From Lunularia cruciata (lineage: Eukaryota; Streptophyta; Marchantiopsida; Lunulariales; Lunulariaceae), in contig OX419758.1 of the NCBI GenBank assembly GCA_948567375.1, positions 63,269,965 through 63,333,964 of the forward strand: 64,000 nucleotides of DNA. The letters are read 5' to 3'. Below, piece by piece: positions 51,855 through 62,690 of the stretch. Under the pieces are notes generated by a model. The model ran no database searches. It was given only the letters and a program-made list of their open reading frames with translations, and had not been told where the DNA came from. The position numbers and the translations under genes are program-made. The stretch's first letter is position 1. Each line of letters begins with the position of its first letter.

Positions 51855-54147
51855 AAAGATGGAATGCAGGAAGAAAAGATGACCTTTACCGGAAGGAGAG
51901 AGTTCGAAATGGGAACGGCTAATTCAACTCATCACAATGCGATTTCTAGTGATCCACATTTCCATGCTAGCGTTAATGATGGACACTCTCAAAATCCCAT
52001 TGAAAAAGTTAGCCCGGATCCACAGTCGGCGCTTGCCAACGCTGCAGTCACACCAGAGCAGTATCCACCGCCGAGTTTATGTTCCCGTACGCAGATGAAC
52101 TCCCACATCCACTTATGGAGATTATTCACGAAGAAACTATCAAGTGGGCGGAAAGTCATGGAATACAAAATCATATGGGTGCTGCGTTGTTTAATGAGGT
52201 GGTCACGGCTAGACCAACAGATCTCATTTCGTTCACATGCGGGTATTCGGAAGAAGAAATGCCGTTCCATACAGCATGCAGACAGATGTTTTTAACCTTC
52301 GTTACGACGATTCAATGGACGAGAAAAACTCATTGATCTACTGTGACTCAGATGCGATATGGGCATCTGGACTAGAATCAGCCAAGATATTCTTATTTCA
52401 CTTTCCTGAGTATCCGGTTTTGCGTTCATCTTTGCAAGAACTATTGTTCGACCACGCCCAAAATGAACGTCTTGCTGATGTTCAAGCATTTGACGAAGAG
52501 CTGGCTGAAGCCAGACGCCACTCGTGTACGTACATCCAGACTTTCAATAAGGCAAAGAGAGATTGATGTCCTCAAGACTCTACATCTTGCATGGTCTGCC
52601 ATCCGGAATTTCTTAGATTGCTAAGCATACACTATTGCTAAGGATTCACAGTGTTTTGCTTGGGAACAGACATGTGGCTGAGCATTACGGTAATTTACAG
52701 TACGTGAGAAGTCCACAACAAATGTTTTCTTATATTATGTTGTGGCGGTGGATCACATATCAGTAGATATCAGCTGATAAAGAGCATATAGTTATGCCGT
52801 TTCGATAACCTTGTACTCACCATTTGTTTGCAGTCGAGGATCTGCAGCTCACGACAGCACTTGGAAGATCCCTGCGCGATCTGTGGAATGACACTCTTCA
52901 GTCTCCAGTATCACGCGACGGAAAGGTCAACATGGCCAATAGTACCCTCCGATACATTCTGGCTAACTATCCTGAAGTGAACATAACGAAAGCGGGAGGA
53001 CATGAGATCTTAAGTATAGAAGAGTACACTCGACTTCGTCATTGGACTGTAGGGTAAGATCAGTTTGTGGTAAGGCCTCAGTTCTTATCCTCATTTGTTC
53101 GAAATTGAGCTCAATAGATATGCAGTTTTGACTCTGAGTCGCACGTCGCGATGTTGCTTCTGCTGTCTAGAGAGCGAAGTATCAGAATTTCTACTTCAGT
53201 CCAACACACAGGCGTGTTTACGAGCTGTTGCATTAATCCTTCATTACGTATGACAGGGTATAGATTTTTTGACGTAGTGAGCCTTGTGGAAGGATCCAAA
53301 ATCGACATCCAGAGTGGACGGATTTTAGGGGACCTACCGTAAGGATGGAGCATCGCGTTTGCTACGCTGGGACTTTAGACTCCTACAAACGTCGCGTTTT
53401 GGGTAGGCTGAGAGCCCAGATGGCGAGTCAGGAGGAAGTTTTCTTGAATTCTGGAGTAACCATGTCCAGGGCATACGCCTAGGAAACCAGATTTCAGTGG
53501 CACGTCTCCTGTAAGGCCTTTGTCAGACAGAACCATAGTAACCTGCTATACGCCATCCAGATTAGGATTGTAGTAGTAAGGAAAAGTTTACAGAAATCCT
53601 TTTTTATTTCCCTACCTCAAAAGGTACCTTTGCCTCTTGCCCTTTGAGTTTCGGGGGTCCATCCTCCAAACCTCCGCTCAAACGTAGCCAGCCTCGGGGT
53701 TTGCTATTAGTTTGTCTCGAAACTCGACCGAAATTCAAGACCTCTTGAACTAACTATAAATATGAAAAGACAAGAAACAAGGTCATATGGAAACCTTAAA
53801 CTGTGGAATTTCATGGAACGTCGGTAAATGAAAGTCTGTTATTACGGTTTAGTGGGCCAAAAGCATAGAAGTTTTCTTGAATCGTTACTCTGTTCGTGTG
53901 CTCGTCACGGGTTACAAAGAGAGGAGGATCTGCTATCTCGGATTACCAGCTTTACCTTACAGTTCACTATTCAGCCCTCATATAGCCTTATGGACGCCGC
54001 AAGTAATGTTCAGTGGCCCAGCATAACGATCCGTCATCCTTTTACAAGGTAATAGATCGACGCCATTCAATTTGATCACCACGAGCTCCGTTCGCTTTTC
54101 AGTGCTTCCGTTGATCATGATCATGATTCGGATCTGGATCCTTTACA

Positions 54148-54960
54148 AAGTGCTCTGCTTATTTAGAGGAGATGTGTGAAGTGTGTTGTTGTTCTGTATT
54201 TGTTGAAGGTGAGTAAAGAGAAATGTTGTAACTCAATGCTCGTCGTTTTAACTTAATTTTGAGTATCAATCCGATATGAGTGGTTGGAGAATATTAAAGT
54301 GCAAGTCCGTTATGAGTGGTTGGAGAATATTAAAGTGCAAGTCCGATGTGAATGTTAGAGAATATTGAAGTGCAAGTTTGAGTGTTGGATGGTGGATTTT
54401 ACATTTCTGATTTTATTCTATATGTTTGATCTTGAGTGATAGTAATCAAAGTAATGACTTGACATATCCACTTGACATATCCACGAGGAATTATATTGTT
54501 GGTAATATTTTATATTGACGAGTGTAGCATGGGATTAATGTTAAGTAATTTTGATCAAGGAAGTTTTGCCTTCAGTGGAGAGATAAGTTGGGTTCTCAGT
54601 GGAAAGATAAGTTGGGCCTTTAGTGGAAAGATGGAATACAATTTTGAAGTGAAATCATTTCGTAATGAATTAGTTTTCTTTGAGAGAATATGAATTATCA
54701 CAATTAAGATTATTTAGAAAGATTTGATAAAATTATAATAATATGTGTTATTAATTTGTGATGAGACTATAATCAGTGTTTGTTATTTTCTTTTGGAGGT
54801 GGTTTTTACCCGAGAGATTAAAAGTATAATTAAGAAGAATTAATTATTATTTTTTATTTTTTATTTGACTATTTCTAACTTGTATCTTTGTGTGAATTAA
54901 TTTTATCAATTGATTATCACAAAAGTGATATTTATCACATTGTCACATTTGGATCCAGAA
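54148..54960 (+). repeat. Truncated T-family LTR
   Basis: It begins at the position equal to about 180 of the LTR at the window start (AGTGCTC...TATTTA.AGGAG) and continues to the LTR end near 54940. The LTR upstream part is missing and replaced by MTPSL pseudogene sequence. It contains three tandem units of 36, 36 and 35 bases at 54270-54376. Confidence 0.72.
54270..54376 (+). repeat. Three tandem 35-36 base units
   Basis: Units start TCCGATATGAG, TCCGTTATGAG and TCCGATGTGAA, each ending AAGTGCAAG, within the T-family LTR. The LTR copy at the window start has only one such unit. Confidence 0.92.
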
Positions 54961-55370
54961 GTATTTTTATTTTGTATTTTTTTTTAGCTAAGAATGGTAC
55001 ATGTGAAAAAATCTTTGATTTAATGGTTGTGTCAAGATAAGATCATATATTTTGGAGAATATTCTCATGAGTACAAATATTCTTTTAGACTTTTGGTCTA
55101 ATAACTTGATTTATTCTTGTAATAAGTAACTTTGGTGTGTAAATATTTCATACATATATAAATGAGAGGTGAGGAGGTATATATCATCCTTTTATTTACA
55201 ATTATTTTTTTCATTGAATTCTTTAGTAACTCATGGTTTGAGCATTAGCCTTGGAAGAATATAATGGAGTTGTGATTTCTTGCCTTCTTAGTTCATGATG
55301 CATTATTATAATAGCCATCAAAGGTTCATCTTGAATGAGAGATAGACCAATTCATAATTTGAAACTACTT
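54961..55370. other. Unassigned AT-rich spacer
   Basis: No long frame, no LTR end and no recognisable repeat between the T-family LTR and chromovirus relic E3. Confidence 0.55.
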
Positions 55371-56500
55371 ACTTTATCAACAAAATAAAGCTTCTAATCA
55401 AATTCTTGCAAGACCCCTCCCTACTCTTGCACAATGTTAGAAATGTATAAGCATGGATTTTGTTTTTGAATTGCACAAGATCACCTCAAGGTTTGATCAG
55501 AGTCTTTGTCAACCAACTCAACAAATTGATTCATGTGCATCCTACCACCAAGGATGTGACAATTTGACCATTAGCTCACCATGGCTTGTCTTGAGTGTTC
55601 ATCATTGATAGAGGCACTCATTCATTGGTTTATTTTGGAGAACACTCTTTGGCATCTTCAAACCAAATTAGCCATGTCCACGACTTACCATCCAAAAACT
55701 AATGAAAAAATAGAGTGGGCTAATTGCACTATTGAGGACATGCTTTGAGGCTTCACCATAGATGAGGAAGAGAGAGGGACACTTTGCTTCCATTGGTAGA
55801 ATTTTCCTACAACAATTCAATAAATGCATCCACACATATCACACCATTCTTCCTCATGTATGGAGAGCATCCTTTCATAATTTTGAGCTTGATGAAGATC
55901 CACCAAGTGGTTACCAAGGTTGACATTGTCAACACTTTTGTTTTGAGAATCCAAAGGGGTGTGGAGAATGCCAAGCACATGTTGCAGATTGCACAAGATC
56001 AACAAAAATAGGATGTATATGCACATCATATTTGCACATAAAGTTCAATGTTGGGGATCAAGTCTGGGTGCCCATAGTCAACTTCACATTAGTTGGCCCT
56101 TGTAAGCTCAAACCTTGTTTTATTGGGTCTTTTACTATCCTTCATCAAATTGGCAAAAGTGGCCAATCATCTCGAGCTACCGCCACACATGAAGATCCAT
56201 CCAATGTTCCATATTTCCTTCCTATGTAAATATGCACCTTGATGGCCCCACTTTCCTTCCATACAAGAAATTAGACCTTGTCCAACACTCATTGATGGCA
56301 TGGAGGAATATGAAGTTGAAAGCATTCTCCATAAATGTATATGTGGTACTTGCCATCCACATGTAGCATATCTTGTTCATTGGAAAGGGTACTCATTGTA
56401 TGAGGTAACATAGGAGCCAAAAACCAACTTGATCCATGCACAAGTGTTATTGTAATCTTTTGAGCAACAACTTTGCAATGAAGATGTTGCATCTTAAAAG
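55371..56500 (+). pseudogene. Chromovirus relic E3: integrase and chromodomain
   Basis: On the + strand, integrase remnants run from about 55376, with the STTYHPK-like block near 55680. The well-kept frame 55784-56011 has NNSINASTHITPFFLMYGEHPF, then 56032-56229 the tail (FNVGDQVWVPIVN, CKLKPCFIGSF). A chromodomain at about 56300-56455 contains EEYEVESIL and YLVHWKGYSLYEV, with one TAG where Trp is expected. It shows the C-terminal parts that element C has lost. Confidence 0.8.
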
Positions 56501-56510
56501 AGGTGAAGTT

Positions 56511-57109
56511 TGTAATACCAATAGCTAGACATATTATCTAGAGATTGAAATTGGCTTGGTAACATTTGGAAGGATGTTATATATGATGGACTAAGTAGAT
56601 TAGATAGAGATATCACCAAAAGAGTACGTCCAATAATAGAGAAAGAGTCAAAAACACACTAAAAGCTTTAGAGCCAATCTTGGAGGCCTAAACCAATGAA
56701 TTAAGTCTCAAAACTAAAAACATTCCCCTCCCTTTGGACAAAGAAGCTAACTTTCTCTCCCTTTTTTGTCTCATTGAGAGCTTTCCAATGGTACCTCACC
56801 CATGCAATTCAAAGCTTCCTATAAAAAAATTCCCTAAAGATTTTCCTCTGGTCAAACTTGTTTGACCAACCAAATAGGACAAGGACCAGTATGTCACCCA
56901 TCCATACAAATAATCTAAGGGTGGAGCTCACCAACATGTCACATGTTCATATATATAATCCAAGGGTGGAGCTTCCTTTGAAGGGATCCTCTTTGCTATA
57001 TAATAAAGACAAGGTGCTCCTTTGGGGCATCAAAGTATTGAGTGTTGAACTTTTATGTTTTCTCTCTTGTGTTTCTCTTGGGGTTTTTTTCTATCCTCAG
57101 ATTATTACA
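56511..57109 (+). repeat. 3' LTR of chromovirus E3
   Basis: It runs TGTAATACCAATAGC...ATTATTACA, matching 13366-13975. A purine run (AAAAGAGGTGAAG) precedes it. M-family gag sequence starts directly after it, at the same codon as at 13976. Confidence 0.85.
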
Positions 57110-57700
57110 CAAGGATTGTAGTGCATGCTCTTGAGCCTAGAGTAATATTAGTGGAGTTGGACCTACAAAGAGGAGTGTTTGGTAGATAAGTAAGATTGTC
57201 ATAATCTTTTATAATTTCTAAGGCATTATAAACAACATCTATGGCTCCTAGATGTCCTAGTGGACGTGTAGAAGATGGTGATGGAGAGCATGATGGACTA
57301 GATACTAGTCAACCACTTACTTCTATAGAGATTGTGTCTAGTATAATGTTAGGGCTAGTTTAGTTGATTATATGCTCTCCTTTGTTCTCGGCCAATGACA
57401 TGTTTATGTCATGAGTTGACCCATCTCCAATGTCCCAGTTGGCTACACTTTGTGATGGTAAGAATAGTATGATTCTTGCGTTTAGAGCAGAGGTGGTTGT
57501 TGGTGGAGTAAACTTGGGTAAGGGGCATGACGTTGCCTACTAGTGGCTATTGGTAGGTTGGAGGAGCTAGACCTATATTTGAGCAAGCTCATTTTACACT
57601 TAGAGTTGTCCTATTGGATAACCAAAGTATGACTTTAGTTTGGTAGGACCTTCAAAGAAGGTCTATATACCACAAAGGGTCTTATTAGACTCTAGTGACT
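57110..57700 (+). pseudogene. M-family relic M4: gag end and protease
   Basis: The + strand reads ALEPRVILVELDLQRGVFGR against APEPRGASVELDPQRGEVGR in M. It continues through TTSMAPRCP, PIFEQA and VVLLDNQS blocks to near the protease active site. It breaks off at about 57700, where minus-strand coiled-coil coding sequence begins. It lacks the LTR that interrupts M2 at 14053. Confidence 0.8.
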
Positions 57701-59000
57701 CTCTACACAAGTTCCAAGACTAATTAGCAAGGCATTCAAGTCCTTATCCTTTGCATTTCTCCTCCTCGTCTCCTGCACCAACAACTTCAACTCGTGCAAT
57801 CTCGTTTCTTCAATCTTGATGCTGGCTTCTGTACTTAGCTTTGCATTCATCTTTGTTACAATCTCCTTCAATGGCTCAAGTCTCATTCTTCTCTCCTATT
57901 CTTGATCTGCAAGCCAATCTTCCCTATACATTGCCAATTCTGCCTCAAACTCAACTTTCACTATCCCCTTCTCCTTCTCCTTCTAAACAATCTTCTCTTC
58001 CAAACTACGAAGTATCTCCCTTAGTCTTCTTCTTCTCTATATCTCACTATCAACTCTCTTTGCCAAAGCTGCTTCTTCTCTTCTACACTCTCCATCACTC
58101 TATTAAGCTCTTGCTCTTTCTCTGCTACTCTTGCCATAGCATGAATAATTTCTAATTGTGAATCTACAAACTATTGTTTCAAGATTTCATACTCCGCTAT
58201 CTGTCTTTCCCTTGCTATGACATTCTGCTCTATCATTCTCTCTTTACTCCCCACTTCCTTCTTTAAGTTTTCAATTACCTGATTTTGTACTACTACATCT
58301 ACTCATAGTACTTCCCTCTCCTCCTCACCTCGGGTTATACTCTTCTTCAACTCCAAGTTCTCTTCTTCTAATCTTGCTAACACTTGCAACATAGTCTTCA
58401 CCTCCAAATACTTCAATTGCATCTCCTTCTTTCTCTGCTACAATTTTGTTAACAACAAGCACACCACCTTCCGCAAATACTCTTCTCCTTCACTTGGGTT
58501 TACCTCAACTTGCAGACTTTTCTCCTTCTTTGCCTCTTCTTCACTTGACACTTGCCTTCTTAGCCGCAATTGCCTTATGGGGATGGATTCTTCACTCCCT
58601 AAACTTCTACTCTCCACTTCTCTTACATTACTTGGTCCCACTTCATACTTTGCCTTCCTTCTGGATTGGATTCCTCTTTGAATGGTCACCCTCTTCTCCT
58701 CCTGCTTTGGAACTTCATCTTTGGGTCTCGGGTTACCTTCTTCTTCCATTTCCATCTTCACTCTTGCTGCTTGTGTCACCATTCTACAACGTGAATTCAG
58801 GTTCTTCCTCCTTGTCCAAGTCTTTTGACTTGCACTCGGCTTCTCCTTTTGATTCTTTGCCCGATGATGCAAGTACCACCAATTCTTTCCTCAGGTTTAT
58901 CTTCCTGATCTTCCAAGGTCTCATCACCGCTACTTCATCTTCTTCTCCTTGTTGACTCCTCTTCTTCAACTTTGGAGTGTTCACCTTCAACTACACACTT
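57701..59000 (-). pseudogene. Coiled-coil coding relic, copy A
   Basis: Minus frames (57692-57886, 58438-58872, 58784-58990 and linking pieces) are rich in Glu, Lys, Arg, Leu and Gln with heptad-like spacing, for example LHELKLLVQETRRRNAKDKDL and LKEIVTKMNAKL. This predicts a long coiled coil. The same protein is repeated at 62.69-64.0 kb. I do not recognise the family; it probably belongs to the retroelement coding relic that continues at 59.0-61.4 kb. Stops interrupt it. Confidence 0.6.
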
Positions 59001-59486
59001 TGCCCTGTCTACACATAGTACTCATCATTGCTTCTTATCTGCAAGATGTATTGCTGCTCTTGTGCATCAACATCTCTTCTCAAATTGGGGTGGAAGTGCA
59101 ACACCATCTTGTGTCTCTCTGCCACATTCAGCAAGTTAAGTCCCAAGTAGAAATGGGCTGTAAACGGCACAATGTAGTGTGGAGGCGACTTGCCTCGCAA
59201 GTTCCACACCATTTTTCTTGCACGTTGATGAAAGCACTTTGCCTAATTGATTGGCTCTCCTGCAAACATCTTATGGAAGAACACCGCTTGATGTTTCATC
59301 ACATAAGTCATTTGCTCCGGCTTCAAGATAACCATCATTGCACTTACAATGCCTCTCCTCATTGGGTCCTTATAACTCTCAACTTTGTAGCCATTCTTTG
59401 TGCATTTTGAAGAGAAGGTGTCTCTCACTCTTGGGTTTCTTCAGCTACTTGTCCCTTCCCCAAGAACATGGCTCCGTGCTCATCAC
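59001..59486 (-). pseudogene. Minus-strand retroelement-associated coding relic, copy 3 (part 1)
   Basis: Frames 59009-59212 (FYLGLNLLNVAERHKMVLHF) and 59243-59428 (SYKDPMRRGIVSAMMVIL, then HKMFAGEPIN) match copies 1 and 2. It is cut at 59487 by a solo LTR and continues at 60235. Confidence 0.55.
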
Positions 59487-60229
59487 TGTAATACCAAGGG
59501 TTAGCCATATGATCTAGATGTGAAATTCGGTTTGGTAACATCTAGAATGATGTTATACATGATGGTCAAAATAGATCAGATAGAAGCATCACCAAAAGAG
59601 TACTTCTACTAATAGGGCAGAAACCAAAATAGACTTAAGAACCTTAGAACCAATAGCTAGACATATGATTTAAAGGTGAGAATTGGTTTGGTAACATCTG
59701 GAAGGATGTTACACATGATGGACTAAACAGATCAGAAAGAGGTATCACCAAAAGGGGACTTCTACTAATAGAGTAGGAACCGAAATATGCCTGAAATCTT
59801 TGAAGGCAATTTCGGAGGCCTAAACGGATGAATTAGGCCTAAAAAATGTGCAGATTCCCCCCCCCCCCAATAGAGGAAAGGCTGGCCTTCCCTCCCCCTT
59901 GGTTTGTCTCGTCGAGAGCTTTCCAACGGTACCTTACTCATGTGATTTTGAGATTCCTACATGAAGATTCCCTAAAAGATTCCCTCCGGTCAAAGCTCGT
60001 TTGACCAACCAGATAGGACCTAGACCAGACAGGTCAACCATCCAAGTAAGTAATCCAAGGGTGGAGCTTGCTGACATGTCACCTATCTGTGTCCCTAATC
60101 CTATGGTGGAGCTTCCTTGGAGGAGATCCTCTTTGTCTATATAATAAAGAGAAGGTGCTCCCTTGGGGCATCAAATGGGTGAGTGTGAAATCTGTGTTTT
60201 CTCTCTTCTCTTGTCCTCGGAGTATTACA
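59487..60229 (+). repeat. Solo C-family LTR with perfect target duplication
   Basis: It runs TGTAATACCAAGG...GGAGTATTACA, the reverse complement arrangement of 18974 and 25281. It is flanked by ATCAC at 59482-59486 and 60230-60234. It is a solo LTR left by LTR-LTR recombination. A 12-base C run is at 59857-59868. Copy 1 of the surrounding sequence (about 5990-6030) is uninterrupted. Confidence 0.93.
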
Positions 60230-60234
60230 ATCAC

Positions 60235-61555
60235 TAGCCTCTCTTCCAAGTACTAACCTCCAATCTGACTCTATCCATCAAGCCGGATTTCCTCTCTTCC
60301 CTTCTTCCTTGGGGCCATCAAGACATTTACTCTCGATGATCTCAGTCATGAAACCTAGAAAGATAATGTTCCAATTCTGTGCCAACAATGTGATCCAAAG
60401 CCTGCTCAAGACTTTGATTCTGGCAATCACATCTAATCTTTGAATTGCATGACTTCTCACTGCAAATTCAGAGTTCTTCTTCCCACCTTCCATCTTACTC
60501 TCTTCCACTCTGGGTTGGTGGATACTCTTCCTACTGATTCCCAGACTAACTCTCCTAACTTCCTCTCAACACACCAATGCGTCTTTGACTACACTTCCTT
60601 TCCCATGATCTCCCGCAAGATGACTTCTTAACAGTGATGGAAAATTACTTGTCATTGCTTTGTCTCTAGCCCAAATCTTATAGTGACACGCTTTCTCTAT
60701 CTTTCTTCACTTCAAATTTCTACCAAGAAATCACACCTCCTTTATACTCTTGTCACTGTCAATTTCCTCCCACTCATAGGCCAGCCATTTTTGTGCATGG
60801 TACCTTCTTGAATGTCCTACCCCAAAGGAAAGTTGTTACACTATCCTCACCTCGGGTTGAGCACCCCTCAGACAAAGTCTCCTTACTTTGGGTTGTAGGC
60901 TGATAAGGCAAATTTGAGTACTTTGTCTTCTGACATGAAGTCACTTTACCTCAGATTACAACCCAAAGACACCATTCTTCACCTTTTGATGTCAAAAGGC
61001 GTAATATGACTTGTTTTGTACACTTCTTCAAAAATGAGAAAAAAAACAAAAATGTGGGTACCACAATCAGCTTTTATGGCTAGTTTTGGAATGAGGGCAT
61101 TTAGCACATCCATCCTCTTTGGCCACTACCTTCCCTTAATAAACTTAAATTGTCTAAGTTTTAGAAAATCTAGGTCCTTTCACTACATACCGCTTTCTCT
61201 TGATTATATTGATAATCCCTTGATGAAACTATCTCTTAGCATTGTTAAGTACTTCTTCAAGCATAAATTTCACCTTCCTATTCAAGATCATGTCCTCCAT
61301 AATCTTTCTAAAATCAATCATGGATTTGATCTTCTATTGGATTTTGTAAGCAAGTAATTTACCTCTTTGGTCCTTCCTACCCCTCCAAATGTTTTTTCAA
61401 CTTCTTCTTCAGCCATCTCTTCATCTATGAATGTATCTTTCCCAAAGGTTTGTTTTTGCTTAACATTAGGCTTTGGTGTAGACCTCTACTTAACTTCAAG
61501 TTTTAGTGTTGGCCTTTCATTATTGCTAGGTTCTAGTATAGGTATGACAACTTGG
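60235..61555 (-). pseudogene. Minus-strand retroelement-associated coding relic, copy 3 (part 2)
   Basis: It continues the coding relic; 60235-61080 aligns with 5990-6855 (shared ATCAAGCCGGATTTCCTCTC block). 61080-61555 has more minus-strand coding remnants (EEMAEEEVEKTFGGVGRTKE near 61370-61440). Many stops. Function unknown. Confidence 0.5.
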
Positions 61556-62340
61556 CAAATATCACTTTTGCGGTAATCAGGTAAGTAAAAGTTTGTTCCC
61601 ACAGAGATACAATTCAGAATTGGTCAAATACAAAGCAAAGTAACAATCTCATTTCTTCTTAGTTGTGTCTTTAATCTCTCATGTAGAAACCACACCCCAA
61701 AGAGAGTAACAAGCACCGACTCGCAGTCTCATCACAACAATTTGTCACCCATAATCACAAGTCCATCAAATCTTTCCAAACAATCTTGATTGTGATGATT
61801 CAAATTCTCCTAAAAATGACACTTCACTACAAAACTACTTTGCTTCAAAATTGTGTTCCACCCTTCCACTGAAGGCACAACTTCCTTGATCAAAATTGCT
61901 TCACATCAACACTACACTGCACTCACAATTGCAAAATACTACCAACACTACAATTCCTCTCAGATCTATCAAGGCATTGCTCTAATTGCTCTTCACTCAA
62001 GATCAAACATACAAAATAAAGATCAAGGTTGTGGAATCCAACATCCAACAAACACACTGAATTGCACTTTGAAATTCTCCACACACTCACAAACACAATC
62101 ACAATGTTGATACTTGGAATCAAGCTCAAGCAATGAGCATTGAAATCAGCACTTTGCTTCATCTATCTTTAGAAATTATGAAAACTAAACAACATTTTAC
62201 TGCAAATGCCTCCTTTAAATAGGTAGAGCACTTGATAGTTACTAATTAATATACCATTTCCTAGCAACTCTTCCTACCTACCAATCCAAAATGACAATGC
62301 ACCTCTTCATATCTGCCTCTTCAAATCTCAAAATTATTAC
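61556..62340 (-). repeat. T-family LTR, minus orientation
   Basis: It is the reverse complement of 1-775 over most of its length; frames 61853-62110 (+) and 303-557 (-) encode the same nonsense peptide, which shows the match. Flanking minus-strand coding relics on both sides suggest it belongs to the element carrying them. Confidence 0.75.
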
Positions 62341-62690
62341 TACTCCAATCCGATGTCTACCTCTTACTCGGCTTCCCATCCCAAAGTAATCTCACATACT
62401 ACTCTATCCTCGGGTTTCACAACTACTAATTCTTCTACCAATTCTAACACTTCTTCTTGATCTACAAATCCTATCATAGTTAACCCTTCTACTTCTTTAC
62501 CTCCTGACCCACTCTTCTCTAATATCTCCAATGGTAACTCCAAAGATATCTATACTCCTATCTCATCTACTTTGGGCTTTGCTCTTACATCTTTCCAAAT
62601 TTTATCTATCTCTAACTCAACCAAATCTAATCTGATCGTGATATTATCTTCCACTTCCAATATCTTCCTATCTACATGAGCTCTTAGATT
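62341..62690 (-). other. Unassigned stretch between LTR and coiled-coil relic
   Basis: Acidic or serine-rich frames without landmarks; it may be the C-terminal part of the coiled-coil coding relic to its right. Confidence 0.4.

Larger units (their letters stand above)
51127..54147 (+). pseudogene. MTPSL duplicate, frameshifted and truncated
   Basis: This is a second copy of 39.99-42.77 kb including upstream region, exons 1-3 and introns. Exon 1 has lost one base near 52073 (before MFPYADELPHPL) and another near 52297 (before the metal motif, here DDSMDE), so three frames are needed. Exon 2 (52837-53056) ends with TAA or a changed splice donor (GGGTAAGA). Exon 3 still spells HNDPSSFYK in a shifted frame. 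Similarity stops at GGATCCTTT near 54142 and a truncated T-family LTR follows, so exon 4 with the motif Glu is gone. A clear pseudogene. Confidence 0.88.
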
